Shown here: positions 49,017-62,661 of the stretch, piece after piece
Numbering within the stretch: the first letter of the stretch is position 1
How the letters are laid out: the number at the start of each line of letters is the position of its first letter
Notes under the pieces: model-generated
What the model was told of the DNA's origin: nothing
The model's input: the letters and a program-made list of their open reading frames with translations, nothing else
Databases searched by the model: none
Source: Dromaius novaehollandiae
Lineage: Eukaryota > Chordata > Aves > Casuariiformes > Dromaiidae
Assembly (NCBI RefSeq): GCF_036370855.1
Contig: NC_088099.1
Span: 150,245,517 to 150,309,516, forward strand
Direction of reading: 5' to 3'
DNA length: 64,000 nt
Position numbers and translations under genes: made by a program

Positions 49017-49912
49017 GTCAGTTAATGACGTCCTGAAAACACACGTATCTGTCTTCCCTATCTTTCTCAAAGTTGCACTCAGGACTGAAAATTAGAAAAA
49101 ATACATCTTTGTATTAAATCGGTGGAGATGACTATCTCTTATCCTGGTTTAGACCATATTGCCAACTTTGCCCATGCTTCTACATAGGTGTTTTGCCCAA
49201 CCCCCCATTTCACCCATACAACCTTCAAGATCTGTGCTTAAACAGTGTGGTTGCTAGTGAGCTTGTGCTGTTTCATCCGCCTTCGTGACAGTCAGTGCTC
49301 ACACCTTTCGTGTGTGTGTTTGCTTTTCACTCCATTTACAATTATATGAACTTTCACAGAAAGACAGTTGCAGTCACCTGTGCAATTACTACCAGAAAAG
49401 AAATTTTTAAATCATAATTCCAAGAAGCCTTGAAGCCACGTATGTGACATATTTGAACTTTCAAAACCAACCGAGGCAGCATAAATAATTCCTTATGACT
49501 ATATAAGGAAATGCCATATAGCAATATTATATTATAACATAGTGCTAAAATATAATTGTTCATAATTCACGTTGTAAAAAAGATACCAGCAAACCATCTC
49601 TCTGAATGCTTCCAAAGAAAAGTGCATTTCAAGCATAAACACCACCGCTGCAGAGCAAAGCAATCATATACCTCTTAACTACAGAGTAATATTCCCACTA
49701 CTGGTGGCATTAGTTTGCCAAACAGAAAACATTGCTTGCAGCAAGACATCTTGTTATTTCCCCAAAGTTCTAAATATTATCTCCTTCATATGGGGTCTGC
49801 CCAACTAACCAGCATTTGCAAAGCATATTCATATTCTTGGGAGGAAGATGTTCTTTTAGAATAAAACTGTTGTTACATATTTAGGATTTTAAAAGTATTT
49901 TTACATTTACAG

Positions 49913-49975
49913 TTTGGTTCAGGCAATGAAAACCTGAAGGATGTTTTGAAGGCCTTGGATTCAGTAAAGACTAAG
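49913..49975 (+). pseudogene. CA1-like pseudogene exon 5
   Basis: 63 bases with an intact frame, FGSGNENLKDVLKALDSVK. The acceptor TTTACAG is good. The donor is GC (AAG followed by GCAAAC) in place of GT. This may be a point mutation or a tolerated GC-AG site. Confidence 0.87.
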
Positions 49976-50976
49976 GCAAACATCCTTACAGCCTGGTCAT
50001 GATAATATGCAGAATAGTTAAATTAAAACCTACTCAGTCTCTCATCTGCCTGTGTGAAGGCTTCAGAGTAATTCAGAGAGTCAGCTGCAGGAGGCTGTTG
50101 AGACATGGGGCTGAAAGCGTCTTCCTGAACATGAGCTTATAGGAGCCCATGAGATATTATTTATTCTTGAGGCTCTACCCTGTAGATGGCTGTGGGCTCT
50201 TGGTGAAAGATTAAGAGTTCTTATTTCCTGATTCCTAGCTAATCCTATGCTTCCATCCATCTGTCTGTCTATTTAAAATTATCCCTGGTGTCTATCATCG
50301 GCACAGCCTAGCAATAACTGAACTGAAGTTTTGCTTGGTGGAGGAGGGAGAGGAAATGAGTAACATCAGAACTGCACCTTTCTTAAGCTCTTGTGTAGAC
50401 TAAACCTCTGGCGGTTCCCACTAAGCCTCACACATAATAAGCTGAGATAGGATCTGCATTTTAGTGGGCATGTTAAAAATACAGTACTGCATCTCCCATA
50501 GGAGGAATGTGGGCTTTGACCCAGAACATGCAAACACTATAAATATATGTGATATACGTTTATATTTTTATATAAAATTAGCCTTGTCAGACAAATTTAA
50601 ATTAATTATCTACTGAAGTGTTCCACTTGCTCAGGAGCATAGAGTTCAGTATCTTGCAAAAAGGAACTCCTTAGTCAGTGCTGACAGAAACTTTCTGGTA
50701 TCCAATAGCTGTTTCAGGGTTTTTTGTTTGCTTGGTTGGCTGGGCTTTTGTTAAGATATGCTGCCCATTTTTGTTGGTGTCAGCCTAGATCTATCTCAGT
50801 GTCAAACTTGCCAACAGGGCCAGCAAATCACCTCTGATGCTACGAGAAAATGCTAGTGTTTTGAAGTCACCTCCTCTGTATTTTGATTTAGGAACACACT
50901 CCCTTATAGTCTCAATTTTATATAAATCATATCTTCCTCATGGATAAGCCTCATTAACTCTATGTATCTTCCAAAG

Positions 50977-51132
50977 GGTAAGCAAGCACCACTTTCTAAC
51001 TTTGATCCTGCAAGCCTACTGCCTACATCCTTGGATTACTGGACCTACAACAGCTCTCTGACTCATCCTTCCCTCCATGAGAGTGTTATCCGGATTATCC
51101 TCAAAGACTCCATTACTATCAGCTTGGAGCAG
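50977..51132 (+). pseudogene. CA1-like pseudogene exon 6
   Basis: 156 bases with an intact frame, [33 protein letters not shown] and ending ITISLEQ. The catalytic threonine region SLTHP is kept. The conserved Trp of the following strand is Arg (VIRIIL). Donor GTACGT is good. Confidence 0.9.
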
Positions 51133-52565
51133 GTACGTATTGCAAACAAAAACCTCTCTTGTCTTTTAGCTTCAGTGACAGTATCATTTTACAGTGTATT
51201 ATCATTTTCTATTAGGTTTATTTATCTCATTTTTACTATAAAACCAATATTACCTTTACACCACATTATTATTCATAATAAATACCTATGATTCTGCCTC
51301 AGCCCACTTAGGCTACTAACATCTTACACAGTCTTGTGGGAATTGAGGTAAGAAGACTTCAGATTTGTGGACTTGCTTCCACTGCTCAGGTAAAGGCTGT
51401 TCACTTATTTAATTTCCTTGCAGTGCTGTTGCTCCCAGAGCAGAAGCCAGGCGGAAAGCTGATTTCTTCCCATCTTCCTTCCTGCATGACTCCCCCAAAG
51501 AAATGCATATTCCCATCAGATCTCAGCCAAACACCTGCCTGAGCAGGGGGGGTTGTGGCATGCCACAAAGGTCAAATGCATGGAGCACGGTTCTCCTTTC
51601 AGTGCTGTTATAAGTGGTTAGAAACTCTACAGATTGCTCACCATTTCCTAATAATGTCTGTAGGTCTAGCTAAAAACATCTTACTTCTGTTTCACCTGCA
51701 TCATCTAATAAAGAACGAGGTACGTGCACTAACATATGTCCATGCAAAAGTAAAGTACCTGGATCTGGTTGTACATTAAAGTCACACAGTTCCAGTTCCA
51801 GATTTCACTTTTTTTCTTCCCCCCCGCCACCAAGCAGAGCAGTACTTAGCTTTGTAAATGGCTCCAGCAGTGACAACTGAATTATTCAATAACCAACAGT
51901 GGCAAAGGTCTGAGGAAGGTAAGGTCAGATTTTACAAGGAACACCATCAAGCATTAGAACAGAAACTAGGTTTTTAGGTGACCTCATTATGTAACTTTAA
52001 TAGTATTTAACTAAAGTGATGAAGTACCTTCATTAAATTACACTGGTAATTATTGTCTGTTGGGAAACCCTAGCATATGTTGCTACACAGTTTCTTTTTA
52101 ATGTTTGCATGCCTATGACTATACAGCAAAAGTGGTGCTGTAAACGTTTACAGTTCCTCACATTTTTTATAAGCTACAGAAAATTTTCAAATGCTTCTTC
52201 CTGACATATTCAAAAGTAAAATTGCTTTAAATGCAAAATACCATCTGCACTGCATGTCAGATACATTCAGTAGGACACATGCCTTGATCTGCTCTACTCT
52301 TCAGTCAGCCAGTGTGTGAATCCCACGACTGGAGCCATAAGGACTTGGTCTGTGACTGTGATTTCTTGAGAATTGCACCATATTCTAGTGGCAATGGCAT
52401 CAGAACAGAAGAAACTAATTACTCACCCTGATTAAATTATCCTGTACCTGTTTTGCTTCCATGTCATTGCTGCATTTCTGCATGGTGCCATTGGCCTCTT
52501 AATCATTACATTTAAAGTATAATGATAGAGGCAAGACTCCAACTTAATTCAGTGCAATGCATGTA

Positions 52566-52615
52566 CAAAATAAACATAATAAAATACATAAATACATAAT
52601 AAGATACATAATAAA
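52566..52615 (+). repeat. AT-rich imperfect tandem (ATAATAAAATAC-like)
   Basis: Repeated AATAAAATACATA / ATAAGATACATA units over about 50 bases, a simple-sequence region. Confidence 0.75.
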
Positions 52616-55600
52616 ATCATTCCTACACCTTTCTTTATTCCATTTCTAAACAGATGTCACATTTATGGATGACTTCACATGAAACAGGTCTGAGAGAACC
52701 ACATGCAAATTTACATCTAAAAGCAGAGAGATCATTTAGTCTTACCCTCCTTCTCCTATCTTAGAACTAATGAAAAATGGTAATGAGTTTTTTAAAAACA
52801 CAGAAAAGTGAACACGAACTACAGATACTCACATGGTTGCTAAAATTTATTTCTTGAGCTTAGTCTTGAGACCTCTGCCTTTATAAACAAGAACTGCCCT
52901 TCCTTAGAAAAGCTTCTTTTCCTAAGAGCAATCCCCAGTGCAGAATCATATGTAAAATGGGAACTCACCACTCAAAGGTATTCTCTACTTCTGTGGAGAT
53001 TAGAAAGAATCAAAATTAATTCAGAAGAATACAATTAATTAAAAGGAATGCAAACCAACAGTCAGTCAGACATTCCTGCCATCCGCATCAGCAATATCTA
53101 TTCCTATTACCTTATTTAGCAGAGCCAGTAAAGCGCCGTTAGCTCTTTCTGTCCACAGACTTATGCAGAGAATTACAAAGAGGCCGCTAATTCCCTCAGG
53201 TAATTGATACCTTCTTAATGAGCAATGCTGCAACCACCCCACTTGTCCCTGCCTTAGTGCAACAACTGTTTCTTTCCTTTAACTGCCATGAATAGGGAAA
53301 TAATCATTTTCATTCCTCTCAGTTCTCTGAAAATAAATCTAATCGTGCTTTTGGGGAAAATGAGAACAGAAGCACAGCTATTTCCAGTGCATGGGCTTCA
53401 GAGGATATGTTTTCTTTGTGGAGACAAATAATTTAAGTAAACTTCACAGAGAGTTCACAGTAGGCACACATTTGAGAAACGGGAACAAATCTGTTAGGCA
53501 AAACAACAGGTTCATTAAAAAAAGGTGTTTCATTCAGAGTCTCTTTGCAGAGCTAACTAGTTTCCTGAGCTATAGCGTGCAATTTCTCAGACTGAGCGTG
53601 GGCCTGAGCTATGGAGTCCATCAGCCGGAAAGCTCTGCATGTGGGCACGAGGGTGGCAGCAAGCTGGCAGCTACAGCTACCCGCTCACCTCAAGTCCATC
53701 TTCAGCATAAGTGACTTTACCCCATTTCTTCTCCTGCAAGTCCTCTGATAAATTACTTTAACAAAATGCCAATGAAAGCATTAAGTAGGAACAATGGCAA
53801 AAATCAAATGGATCGGATTATGACCAGTGGGAAAATGAACAAGCAATTCCAAGTTGAGGAAACTGTAAGGCAAAGGAAATGTCCTTGATATGTGATCAAG
53901 GAAAGGCAAGCTTGTAGTATCTCAAAACTTTGACTACCAGTTAAGCAAAGATCTCTTATCTTTATGGCACAGAAAGAGAACAAAATACAAACAGGATTTT
54001 ATTTTGAGACATAAAGCTATCCCTGTATTGACATATACTGATACTTCCTGGCAATATAAAAAAAGAGAAGGAAAGGAAAATTACCTAATGCAGTAGTTTA
54101 AAGAAGCGATTTCTCAATGTGAAACACTTGAGAAAATTCAACAGACAAACATAAGTATTTTAAGCTTTATTTTGAGAATATCTTTTTCTGCCTTAATCAG
54201 AATGAATCATTTTCTCATCTGCTGCTCAATATCTTATCCATACCTAGAAATATTTCGGTGTCTGTGTGCCATGCCAATTGCCAAACCCAACAGTAAATCA
54301 TCTATAGTCCCAAATAACAATAACACAGGCAAATGCAAGCTACCACTTACGCAACTCATGCTGCAGAACTTCTCCTAAGCTTTTCTTTATCCTGAAAAGG
54401 ATTAAACTGCTTCATTCTGCTAAAGTAAAGTTCCCTCAGGTAGCCCCACAGCTGTGGAAAAAACAATTACACTTAACATTTAGCATCTGATCAACAGGCT
54501 TCTGGTCAGGTTCCAGCAATACCTCCCATCTCTGGATGGGACAGCTCTAACAGGCGCATTAACTAGGACTCCTTCATTAGGAAATAAAATTGTGTTAGTT
54601 AATGTTCCACACTCGTTTTTGCTTTAGCAAATCCTTCCTGGTTTAATTTTTCCTTCATGCTGAAGGAAGGAGTGCACTGTTATAAACATGTAGGTGGTAA
54701 AGGAACGATGCAGAGCTGGTTGCCTAGAGCAGGTTAGAAAAGCTACCTGCTTTCAGTGTATTCTGCTGGGTTCTGTTTCTGCTTGCATGGCAGCTGCTGC
54801 GTGTGGGGTATGTTCCACAGCTTTACAGGAAAATATCAAAACATTTCTTTTTTAGAAGCTGGAATTCTTGACCTACTGTTGCTGGTCCTGCTTTTCCGTC
54901 TTCCTTTTCCAGCCTTTTATCATCTAGTTCTCTCCCTCGGTGCTGGCTAAATTATTACGGGATAATAAAATTCCTGAAAATCCCATTGGAGAAATTTTCT
55001 TGTGTAATACAGATGTTGGTTTAATAACAACATTCATTTCCAGAAATAAAACGTACCATTATGGAGACCTCTGAGTGGACAAGTAAAACATAATGTTTTA
55101 CTACACTTGCTAATTCACATTGGCTGCCAAACCTCTGAAAGCAGTGTAAGTTGCATTCAAGTAGGGGGAAGCACCTGCTAAAAAACTGAAATGAATGTAA
55201 CAGGGGTGTCTTCATGCATTATGGAGTAAGCTTAGAGTCTTAACATTTCGGTAGAGTACTTAGTTCAGTCCCAAAAGCCCTGAAACTACCTTTTTTAGAA
55301 ATGTTTCTCAGAAGGGGGATTATACTCCTACTCATAGAAAGGATGTAAGCATTCAGTAGAAGACTGGAGCCGGCGTCTCCTCTTTCCGTGATGAATTCCA
55401 AGGCCGCTAGACTACAGAGCCCGGCTCATAAACGCTTGTTGAATCATGGGACTGTTCTTTATTCCCAGGCACAAATTTGCTATGCCAGCTATAGAGGCTG
55501 CAGCACAAGCCTCCCGGTGGGATACTAAGCTTCTAGTCCTGTGATGGGTCTCAGCCATGCGTCAGAGCAGTGCCCGACCCGCGCTGTTTCCCCACCAGCT

Positions 55601-56599
55601 CTGCTGTCAATAGAAAAAAACCCAGAGGCTGGTTGGACTTCTATTTGCAAGATGGGTGATGCAGATTAAAATCCAGTTTACCACAATCCTACAGAGATCC
55701 TTGTATAAAAGGAGTGCATCCTTGCTCCCATCTCTCTTTTGTCTGGGGCTGATGCGCTCCGAGCAGACCTGCTACATAAGCCCTTACAGATGAGACAGCC
55801 TGAGGAAGGCCTAGGTAACGGCTCCTGGTAGAGTTTAGGGACTTTGCCATAGGGTCTATAGATCTTTTGGAAATGGAAAGACCTTGTACAGGAAGTCTCC
55901 CTTGTTTCACAGCACTTACTGGCAATCCTCTGCATCACTGATCCTCTCTGCAACAGGTGAAGCAACGCTGGGAGCACAGTGCTCAGAAAGCCCAGCAGCA
56001 TGGTACAGGAAACTCAAGGAGCAGAAGCAGCTAACAACAATGCTGGCTGGTGCAAGCAACCACTTAAAACTGAAGTCAATCACAGTAGGTCATTTAGAAA
56101 ATGTCAGAATGTGATACTACATCTTGAAGCTTTTAAAATTATTTTCCAAGACAAACCACTTGTTAAAATCACTACATTCCCTAGCTATTTTGAAGTTCTT
56201 AATTGCATTGCTTAGCAAAAAAAGACGAAAGAAAAGATTTGCTGAAAAAGTCCTACCAGGATTAATGGTACACTGCTGCCTATGTTAAGGTAAGGCATTA
56301 CAGCCTCACTGCACACCCTATTCAAGTTTTTCTGCGTTAGCACGGAGGTCAAGTAAAATGCTTTCATTTTTTGACTGCTTAATCCTTAGCCATTTAGTCT
56401 TTTGCAATTCTCTGAAGTAAGCAAAAGATAACATCATAAACACTGTAAAATCAACAAACTGAATTGTACCACAAAGTCCACCATAATATAGCTAGAGTCA
56501 AGTCAGCTAAAGCGGTAGTTCTGTAGGACACGTACACCACTGCGGTTTTGTTCCTGTCAGTTCAATGTAGTGTGACTAATTTCTTTGAGAGCTATCGGT

Positions 56600-57500
56600 T
56601 ACTCGGTTACGGCGCGAAGGCTGCCAAAGGTGTAAGGTTCCTCGCAGAAGGGTGCTAAAGAACGAGCCAGGGGACACCGAAGTGCCGGCCGCCCCGCGGC
56701 ACCACGCACCCTTCGCCCCCCCCCGGGCCTCGGCAGCTCACAGCGCGGGACCGGGAGCAAACGCTGGAGCTGCCAGAGGGCTCTCGGGTCCTGGGGGTGT
56801 CTTGGCAGCCCAGTGCCTGGGAGGACTCAGCATGCCTTTGCCATTTTGAGATCAGCAACAGCAGCGGCGCTTTCTGCTCCTGTGCTCCGAAACGAGCACT
56901 TCCCTCATGGCTAAAGTATTGCCACCTGATCCCCTCTTTTTATGTCTATTACATTCACTTCCTATTTTGTCTGTGGAGCACCGCCGCTTGCTTTTGGATA
57001 AATCCAGGAAATCAAGAGGCTGGACTCTTATCTCTAGTATTCACTGCACCATGCAGCGGTAGCAGCTACTTTGTTTTCTCATAAACACAAATCTGAGTGG
57101 AAATTTAAGAGAAAACTTGGGAAAAAGCCCAAATTTCTCTCTATCCTCCCCCCCAAGGTGGAATCAGATTCATTCATCACATACCCTTTGAATAGTAGTC
57201 ACCCCTCCTCAGCAAACCCATGAACTTACATCGATCCTGCCCAAGCAGGAGAAACTTGAGCATGACCAAAGGGGTGACTGAAGGTGGTGCGAGCACCGTG
57301 GCTCCTAGCGTGTGTTGCTCTGCAGGGGCGATGGCTGCTCGCGCGATGCCCCCGTAACGGGATATGGCAGTGAGGTTAGCGTGGTTCCTCCGAAACAACG
57401 CCGCAGAATATGGCCTGACAGATGGGCCTGTGGCTCAGCTATGCGCGCCCCGTGCCAAGGTTGGGCCCGCGGCGTCGTGGCCGCCATTGCGTAACTGAAT
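56600..57500. other. two GC/CpG-rich patches, possible unidentified promoter
   Basis: CpGs cluster at about 56610-56830 and 57290-57490, in contrast to the AT-rich surroundings. A minus-strand frame starting with ATGGCGGCC at 57487 stays open for 60 codons. A 10-bp inverted repeat (GTAACTGAAT at 57491 and its complement at 57568) flanks the next part. No family was recognised; a promoter of an unannotated or non-coding transcript is one option. Confidence 0.3.
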
Positions 57501-60500
57501 TTAGCCCCGGCAGAGCCCCTGGGCCACAGTACTCACAATGCAATGAAACCCCAGCTCCATCTGCGACATTCAGTTACAACAGTAACATAATAATATGAAC
57601 CAGTATAAAAGACCAAATCATTCATTGCCAATATCGCAATATATAGAGGATACACGTCCTCCTGCCCTGCTGTCAGCTCGCTCCTTCAGCCGCAGCTGTG
57701 TTAATCAGGAGGCGATAGCAGAGGAGCTGGGAAATCTGTTCATCTGGGCTGCTCATTAAAGCCAAACTGCTTCCTCGTGATAAGGAGACACCAACCCTTG
57801 GCACACAGACGGTGCGCAGTCAGGAAACATTTAGATTTACCTTTGAAAAATGCAGTAGGACAAATTTGGTAGCAGTGGCACAGAGAGCCATCAGTGACTG
57901 ACACAACAAGACCATGCTGTCCTATCAAGCGGTTCCCCATGAGGACAAGCAAGGAGCAAGATACCCACTGCTGCTTCTGCACTTCCACCCAGGAGAGGTG
58001 TGCTCCACAAGCAATGGGGCTTCCTTGCAATCCTCTGGTGGAGGCCAAGTCAGCATGTTCCCACCTTCCCTCACCAGGCTGTACACTCTTCCACTGATTC
58101 CCACTGCCATGAGTTGTAGTCTAATACCATATTTCAAAATTATATTTCTAAATTGTCTTCATGGCACCATCTAGGCCATTTCTGCAGAGGCACCATACTT
58201 TTGAGGCATGATCTAATGGAACCATTGTGTTGTCTACCTATGAAAATACACATATGCAAGAAGAATGCCTGAAATGGTCACACTCCTTCCACTATTCAGA
58301 GTGCTTTCAGCCCTTGAACAAGCCCTTTACATTAACTTTAAGTAGGATCCTTATGAGGCTGCCAGCTATCAGCATTACCTTTTGTCTCTTTCCATTACAC
58401 CTCCCACAGCAAAGTCTGCAACTTGGGATTCTTTTGTGATTTGGTCAAGAGAAAGAAAGCCTCCAGGGAAAGCCTCCAGACAGCTTTGGATAATTATTGC
58501 AAAGGAAAGCTTTGCCAAGTCCTACAGAATTGTTTCCTATTTATTTCACTCATCGTACCCTGCTTCTGGCCTCCTAGGTTTTCCTGGTATGAACATTGCT
58601 GACCTATCTCTGATCCCCTAGTCCTCCTTCCAAGTATTTGTTGTATGCACATTTCTTTCTTCAAGTGACATTTTAACTCATTTGAGCATATTTGATTGAT
58701 GAGAGAGGGGCGGAGAACAGATGTTTGGCTCAAGCAGTTGCAAGACCAGACGCTTATGTGCAGGAGCTCAAGCTCTAGACCTGTCTCTGAAATCTTATTT
58801 CTGTGATACTAGAGCAAGTTAGGCCAATTGTGGAAGGAGCAGAGACTGAATTCAAATAAATGATTTAAAATAACTGCACTGTACGTATCAAGAAGTACCT
58901 ATTAAAACCTAATAATGGTGAAGAGTGTGATATATACACCATTCATATTCATGTTCTGTAGCTCTCCAAGCATAAAGGGATATAGTTATTCCAGTAGGAT
59001 GGTTAGACTAATACTAAGATTCAGCATGTACTCCTGAACCCCCATGCCTAAAGGTTATGCTTTGAAATCTTTAAGCATTGCAACAGAAGTGAACCAAATT
59101 GCTGCAGGCAGCAGCTGCTGTTGAGATCTCTTTGGTCGTCAGTACTTCATGAAAATTAAAAGCTTCTTTTAAAATGGTTAAATTAAGCTCCTAATTTCAG
59201 GAAACCACCTTGAAAATATTTACATTATGTGACTAGTGCAAAGCCACCCAAAAAAAAAAAAACCACTCCCAGAGTTGCAAAGTTGGGAAGAGAGCACAGC
59301 ATTTCTGCCTTGATCTCCCACACTAGAGGTGGTTCAGCCCCAACCATTAAAACACAGCTTTCCAAAGCCAACTTCCATTGCTCTCCCTAAGACAGATACG
59401 TGACCCACCCCGGCCTGAAAGTCAGCTCCTTCCACCCCACCCAGTCTTCCAGGCTGTGAACCAGGAGGCCCCTCTCTCCCCATAAAGAAAGCAGTTGAGA
59501 CAGGATCCAGAAGATTTATTTTGGCACCTAAAATGAAACTTAAGCTAAACGTAGGTGGCTAAATTCAGTAAAGAATTCCAGAAAGCGTATGCCAACCCGT
59601 CTCTCTCATTTATGAGCCATCTAAGTATCACTGTTGCGCAGGAATGCAGTGTGCGGTGGTGCCCACACATCAGCCAGCTTACAGAGACTTAAGTGTCCAG
59701 ATCTAGTGGGGACAAGGCGCGGAGGCTCCAGTGGGACTCAGAAGGGGGAGAGGCCCTCGTGAAGCCCAGTGTCATACCACCAGGCCCAGCACTCAGCACA
59801 CACGAGACAGGATCAGGGCTTGGGCTCTGGCCATGGTCCTTTCTGCTGGGAAACTGTTAGGAAGCTCCTCAGCGTGGTTTTGGCAGGTGTCAGTGAGCGC
59901 TGCCTGGGACAGTGCCAGGCATGGTGGCGGTGGAGCATGGGCCAGCGACCGTCGTCCATAGGCCTTGTGGAGAAAGGGATCCACAGACCATGTGTTCAGC
60001 GGTACACATGCAGGGCATGCTACAACCCTTGCTCTCGGGACCGGGAAGCAGGCCCTGGCCTGTCTCGTTTACCACGATAGCCAGACTTACCAAGTTCACT
60101 GCAAAGCACAGCAGACGCACTCACTTTTCTATCTCAAAAAGCCTGGGGTGTTAGTAGTTAAAACATTCCTCTGAAAAGCAGGTGGCTTTTCCCCCCTGAG
60201 GCAGAGGAAACCCTGTCGCTTCTGCAAGTGCCCTAACCAGCAGGCTTTAAAAAAGGCCATCACAGGGCACCTACTCCCTCTCCGGTGCAAGCAGCAGCCT
60301 GTGCAAGCAGGGATGCTCCTGGAGGCTAGCGGAGGAGCCGGCTCTGCAGCCCTGCAGTCGGGCAAGGGCTCTGGTTTTCAGAGTATTTATTTACACCGCA
60401 CAGTCGGGAAGCAAAAACTGGAGTCCGCCACTGGAGTCAGTCCTGGGAGCAGGGACCGAAAACTCATCTCCTCTCTCGTCGCCCACTCCTCTTTCCCTCT

Positions 60501-62642
60501 GCCCTTTCGTTCACCTATGCCTGCCAGCAAAACGTGGTCCCGGCTTGCTCAGTTTCCCAAAAGAGCTTCACTCTTACCTAAGTTGGCACTGCTGTGAACA
60601 CTGTCCTCTTCCATACGTTACATGATGCCACTAGTTCTTAATGCGAACTCTCCGCTGTCATAACTGGATAGCACTTACACAGCGGATGTGATATTGCACC
60701 TCTCTGTAAACTCAGAAAATATAATAAAAGTTCTAGCAGTGAGAACACGCAACAAAATCATTTCTTTCTATCTGTCTAACCACTTACTCTGCTAGTGGTT
60801 TTGTGCTTTGGCTGGGTAGCTTTTCTCTTGCCAAATGGGACGGGTATCTCTCACAGCCAGTAACAAGCATTAGCTAATGTTTGTACTGTGCCTACCAATG
60901 GTGCTAAAGATTAGAAGTGAAGCACATCTTAGGACTCAAAAAAATGCATGTTAAATAGCTGACTCAGTGCCCAAACTGGGACAAGCCCTGAGTCTGCAGA
61001 GGCTCAATATAGCCTTAAAATCATAATAGAAAAAAGCCCAGTACAGATATGTAAGTAACAGCATGGAAAGCACAGCTAAGCAGCAATATACGTTTCGGAA
61101 AAGGAAAAGGGGCTTTCTCTGCTTCAATACAAAGAATTTCAGTCCATCACATTTTCCTCCTGCATGAATTACTGTAGGTAAAGCACAAAAAAAAATTATT
61201 AAATTTAATCCTTTTTAATCTTAACCGTTTTTAGCATAAGCGTAGCGCAGGTGTCTTGGCAACGTTCAGGCAGTTTTGTCACAAGCTACAAACACCCCTG
61301 AACATATTGCCTGGTGCAACACCCCCTTGCCCGTCACGAGGGAGTAGTGAAGCACCACCATCAGGCTTCGGTATTATTTAGGCAATATCGCACACGGGCA
61401 GGGCGTGTCCCCGAGCACTGTTCAGCCCTGATATCCCGGATGTTCCCACTCCGCTGTTGGATGGCCACGTTGCAGGACCAGATTATTTCCTGACTGCTGT
61501 AACGCAGCAGGGGTTAGGTACACCCTCCACACACCAGCACGGGGGGATCCCAGCGCAATGGAAACATTGCCATGGAAGCCAACAGTGCCTGAATTTCACT
61601 CCAGTTCCTGCTGTCTAGCTTAAGGCATCTAATATAACATACCTGAATCCGGCCCCTGGAACACTTCTGCAACTGTGCAGGAAAGCTCTGTCATTTGATA
61701 CTCTAGCGAGCACAGGCTGGTAATATAGGTTTTTAAGTTAAATGTCTAAGAATAAATGGTGTCAATGGTCTTTAAGAATCTGATAGTCAAATTTCACTTT
61801 TTACTGTTCAGCAAAACAGTATTTTGTTTCACTAGATGCTCAAGGTGCAGTCCGTCTTGGTTTATTACTGATCCTGCTTGAAAACTCAAATGAATTAGTT
61901 GCACGATGAGTTCAATGCTCGGAAAACATTTTAGACTTAAATTTCTGAGTTTTTTGACTTACCCAATAAATTATATTTAAAAAAAGCAGGACGGAAAGGA
62001 AGATTTTGGTAGTCTGTTGTCCTGTTCACAATTACATTTTCCATCTTTCCATAATGACACAGATCCATTTCCAGTTAATACATGTTTGCAGTTTGACTGC
62101 ATGAACCAAGAAGCCTGCCTTGGGGCCTGACCGGAGGGTAGGGAGAATTTAGTCTCCAAATTCAACAAAGTCATCAAGAAAGCCCACAATACTTTGCTTT
62201 CCTAACTGTAGAGCCACCTAAATTCAGTTAACACCTGTAATCTAGGCTGCTTAAAATGAAGCTCAAATCTCAGATGTGATAGAAACCTGTCCAGTACAGT
62301 TCTTGGGTTCAGTCCTCAGTCGGAGTAAATTGCTTCTTGGTTGACTTTGACAGTTCAGCAACCAAAGATCTAATTTGTCATGCAGCTTCATGAGATTATC
62401 AAAGACCCAATACAGCCTTTAAGCTACACTTCAGAGACCTCCACCTGGCAACCCGCAGGAACCGAGCACTCTTTGCCAGTCAGAGATTTAACTAGAAGGC
62501 AGGCACACTTGTGACTGGGATCTCAGCAGCACGCTGGTCTCAGCATGCTTCACTATGTCTACTGCAAATATTTGACATAGAAAAAAGGGGTGAAATCCTG
62601 TGCATGTGTTTAATTACAGGGGATGATATATCTTGAGCCTGA

Positions 62643-62661
62643 TTTTTTTTTTTTTTTTTTT
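62643..62661. repeat. poly-T tract
   Basis: An uninterrupted run of 19 T, with no recognisable retroposon body next to it. Confidence 0.75.

Larger units (their letters stand above)
45491..51132 (+). pseudogene. CA1-like carbonic anhydrase pseudogene (exons 2-6 remain)
   Basis: Five exons of a cytosolic carbonic anhydrase are readable in order: 45491-45686, 46864-46981, 48921-49016, 49913-49975 and 50977-51132. Introns are retained, so this is not a processed copy. CA1 affinity is shown by [26 protein letters not shown], a 32-residue exon 4 (HWNSDKYS) and [12 protein letters not shown] versus human CA1 SLTHPPLYESV. Zinc-ligand histidines remain. Exon 2 is 2 bases short with an in-frame TGA, exon 3 is 1 base short, active-site Trp97 and Glu106 are both Gly, and the exon 5 donor is GC. 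Exons 1 and 7 were not found within the window. Orientation is divergent from CA3, as for CA1/CA3 in mammals. CA13 is a less good match. Exons 4-6 stay open, so decay may be fairly recent. Confidence 0.85.

Noticed and set aside
52921-52960. Minus-strand LHWG motif considered as a CA13 exon
   Set aside because: Residues on both sides do not match any alpha-CA, and stops interrupt the frame within the expected exon.
60530-60600. LAQFPKRASLLPK-like reading considered as CA1-like exon 7
   Set aside because: Similarity is limited to three residues at the start, and no RPxQPLKGR or VRASF follows.
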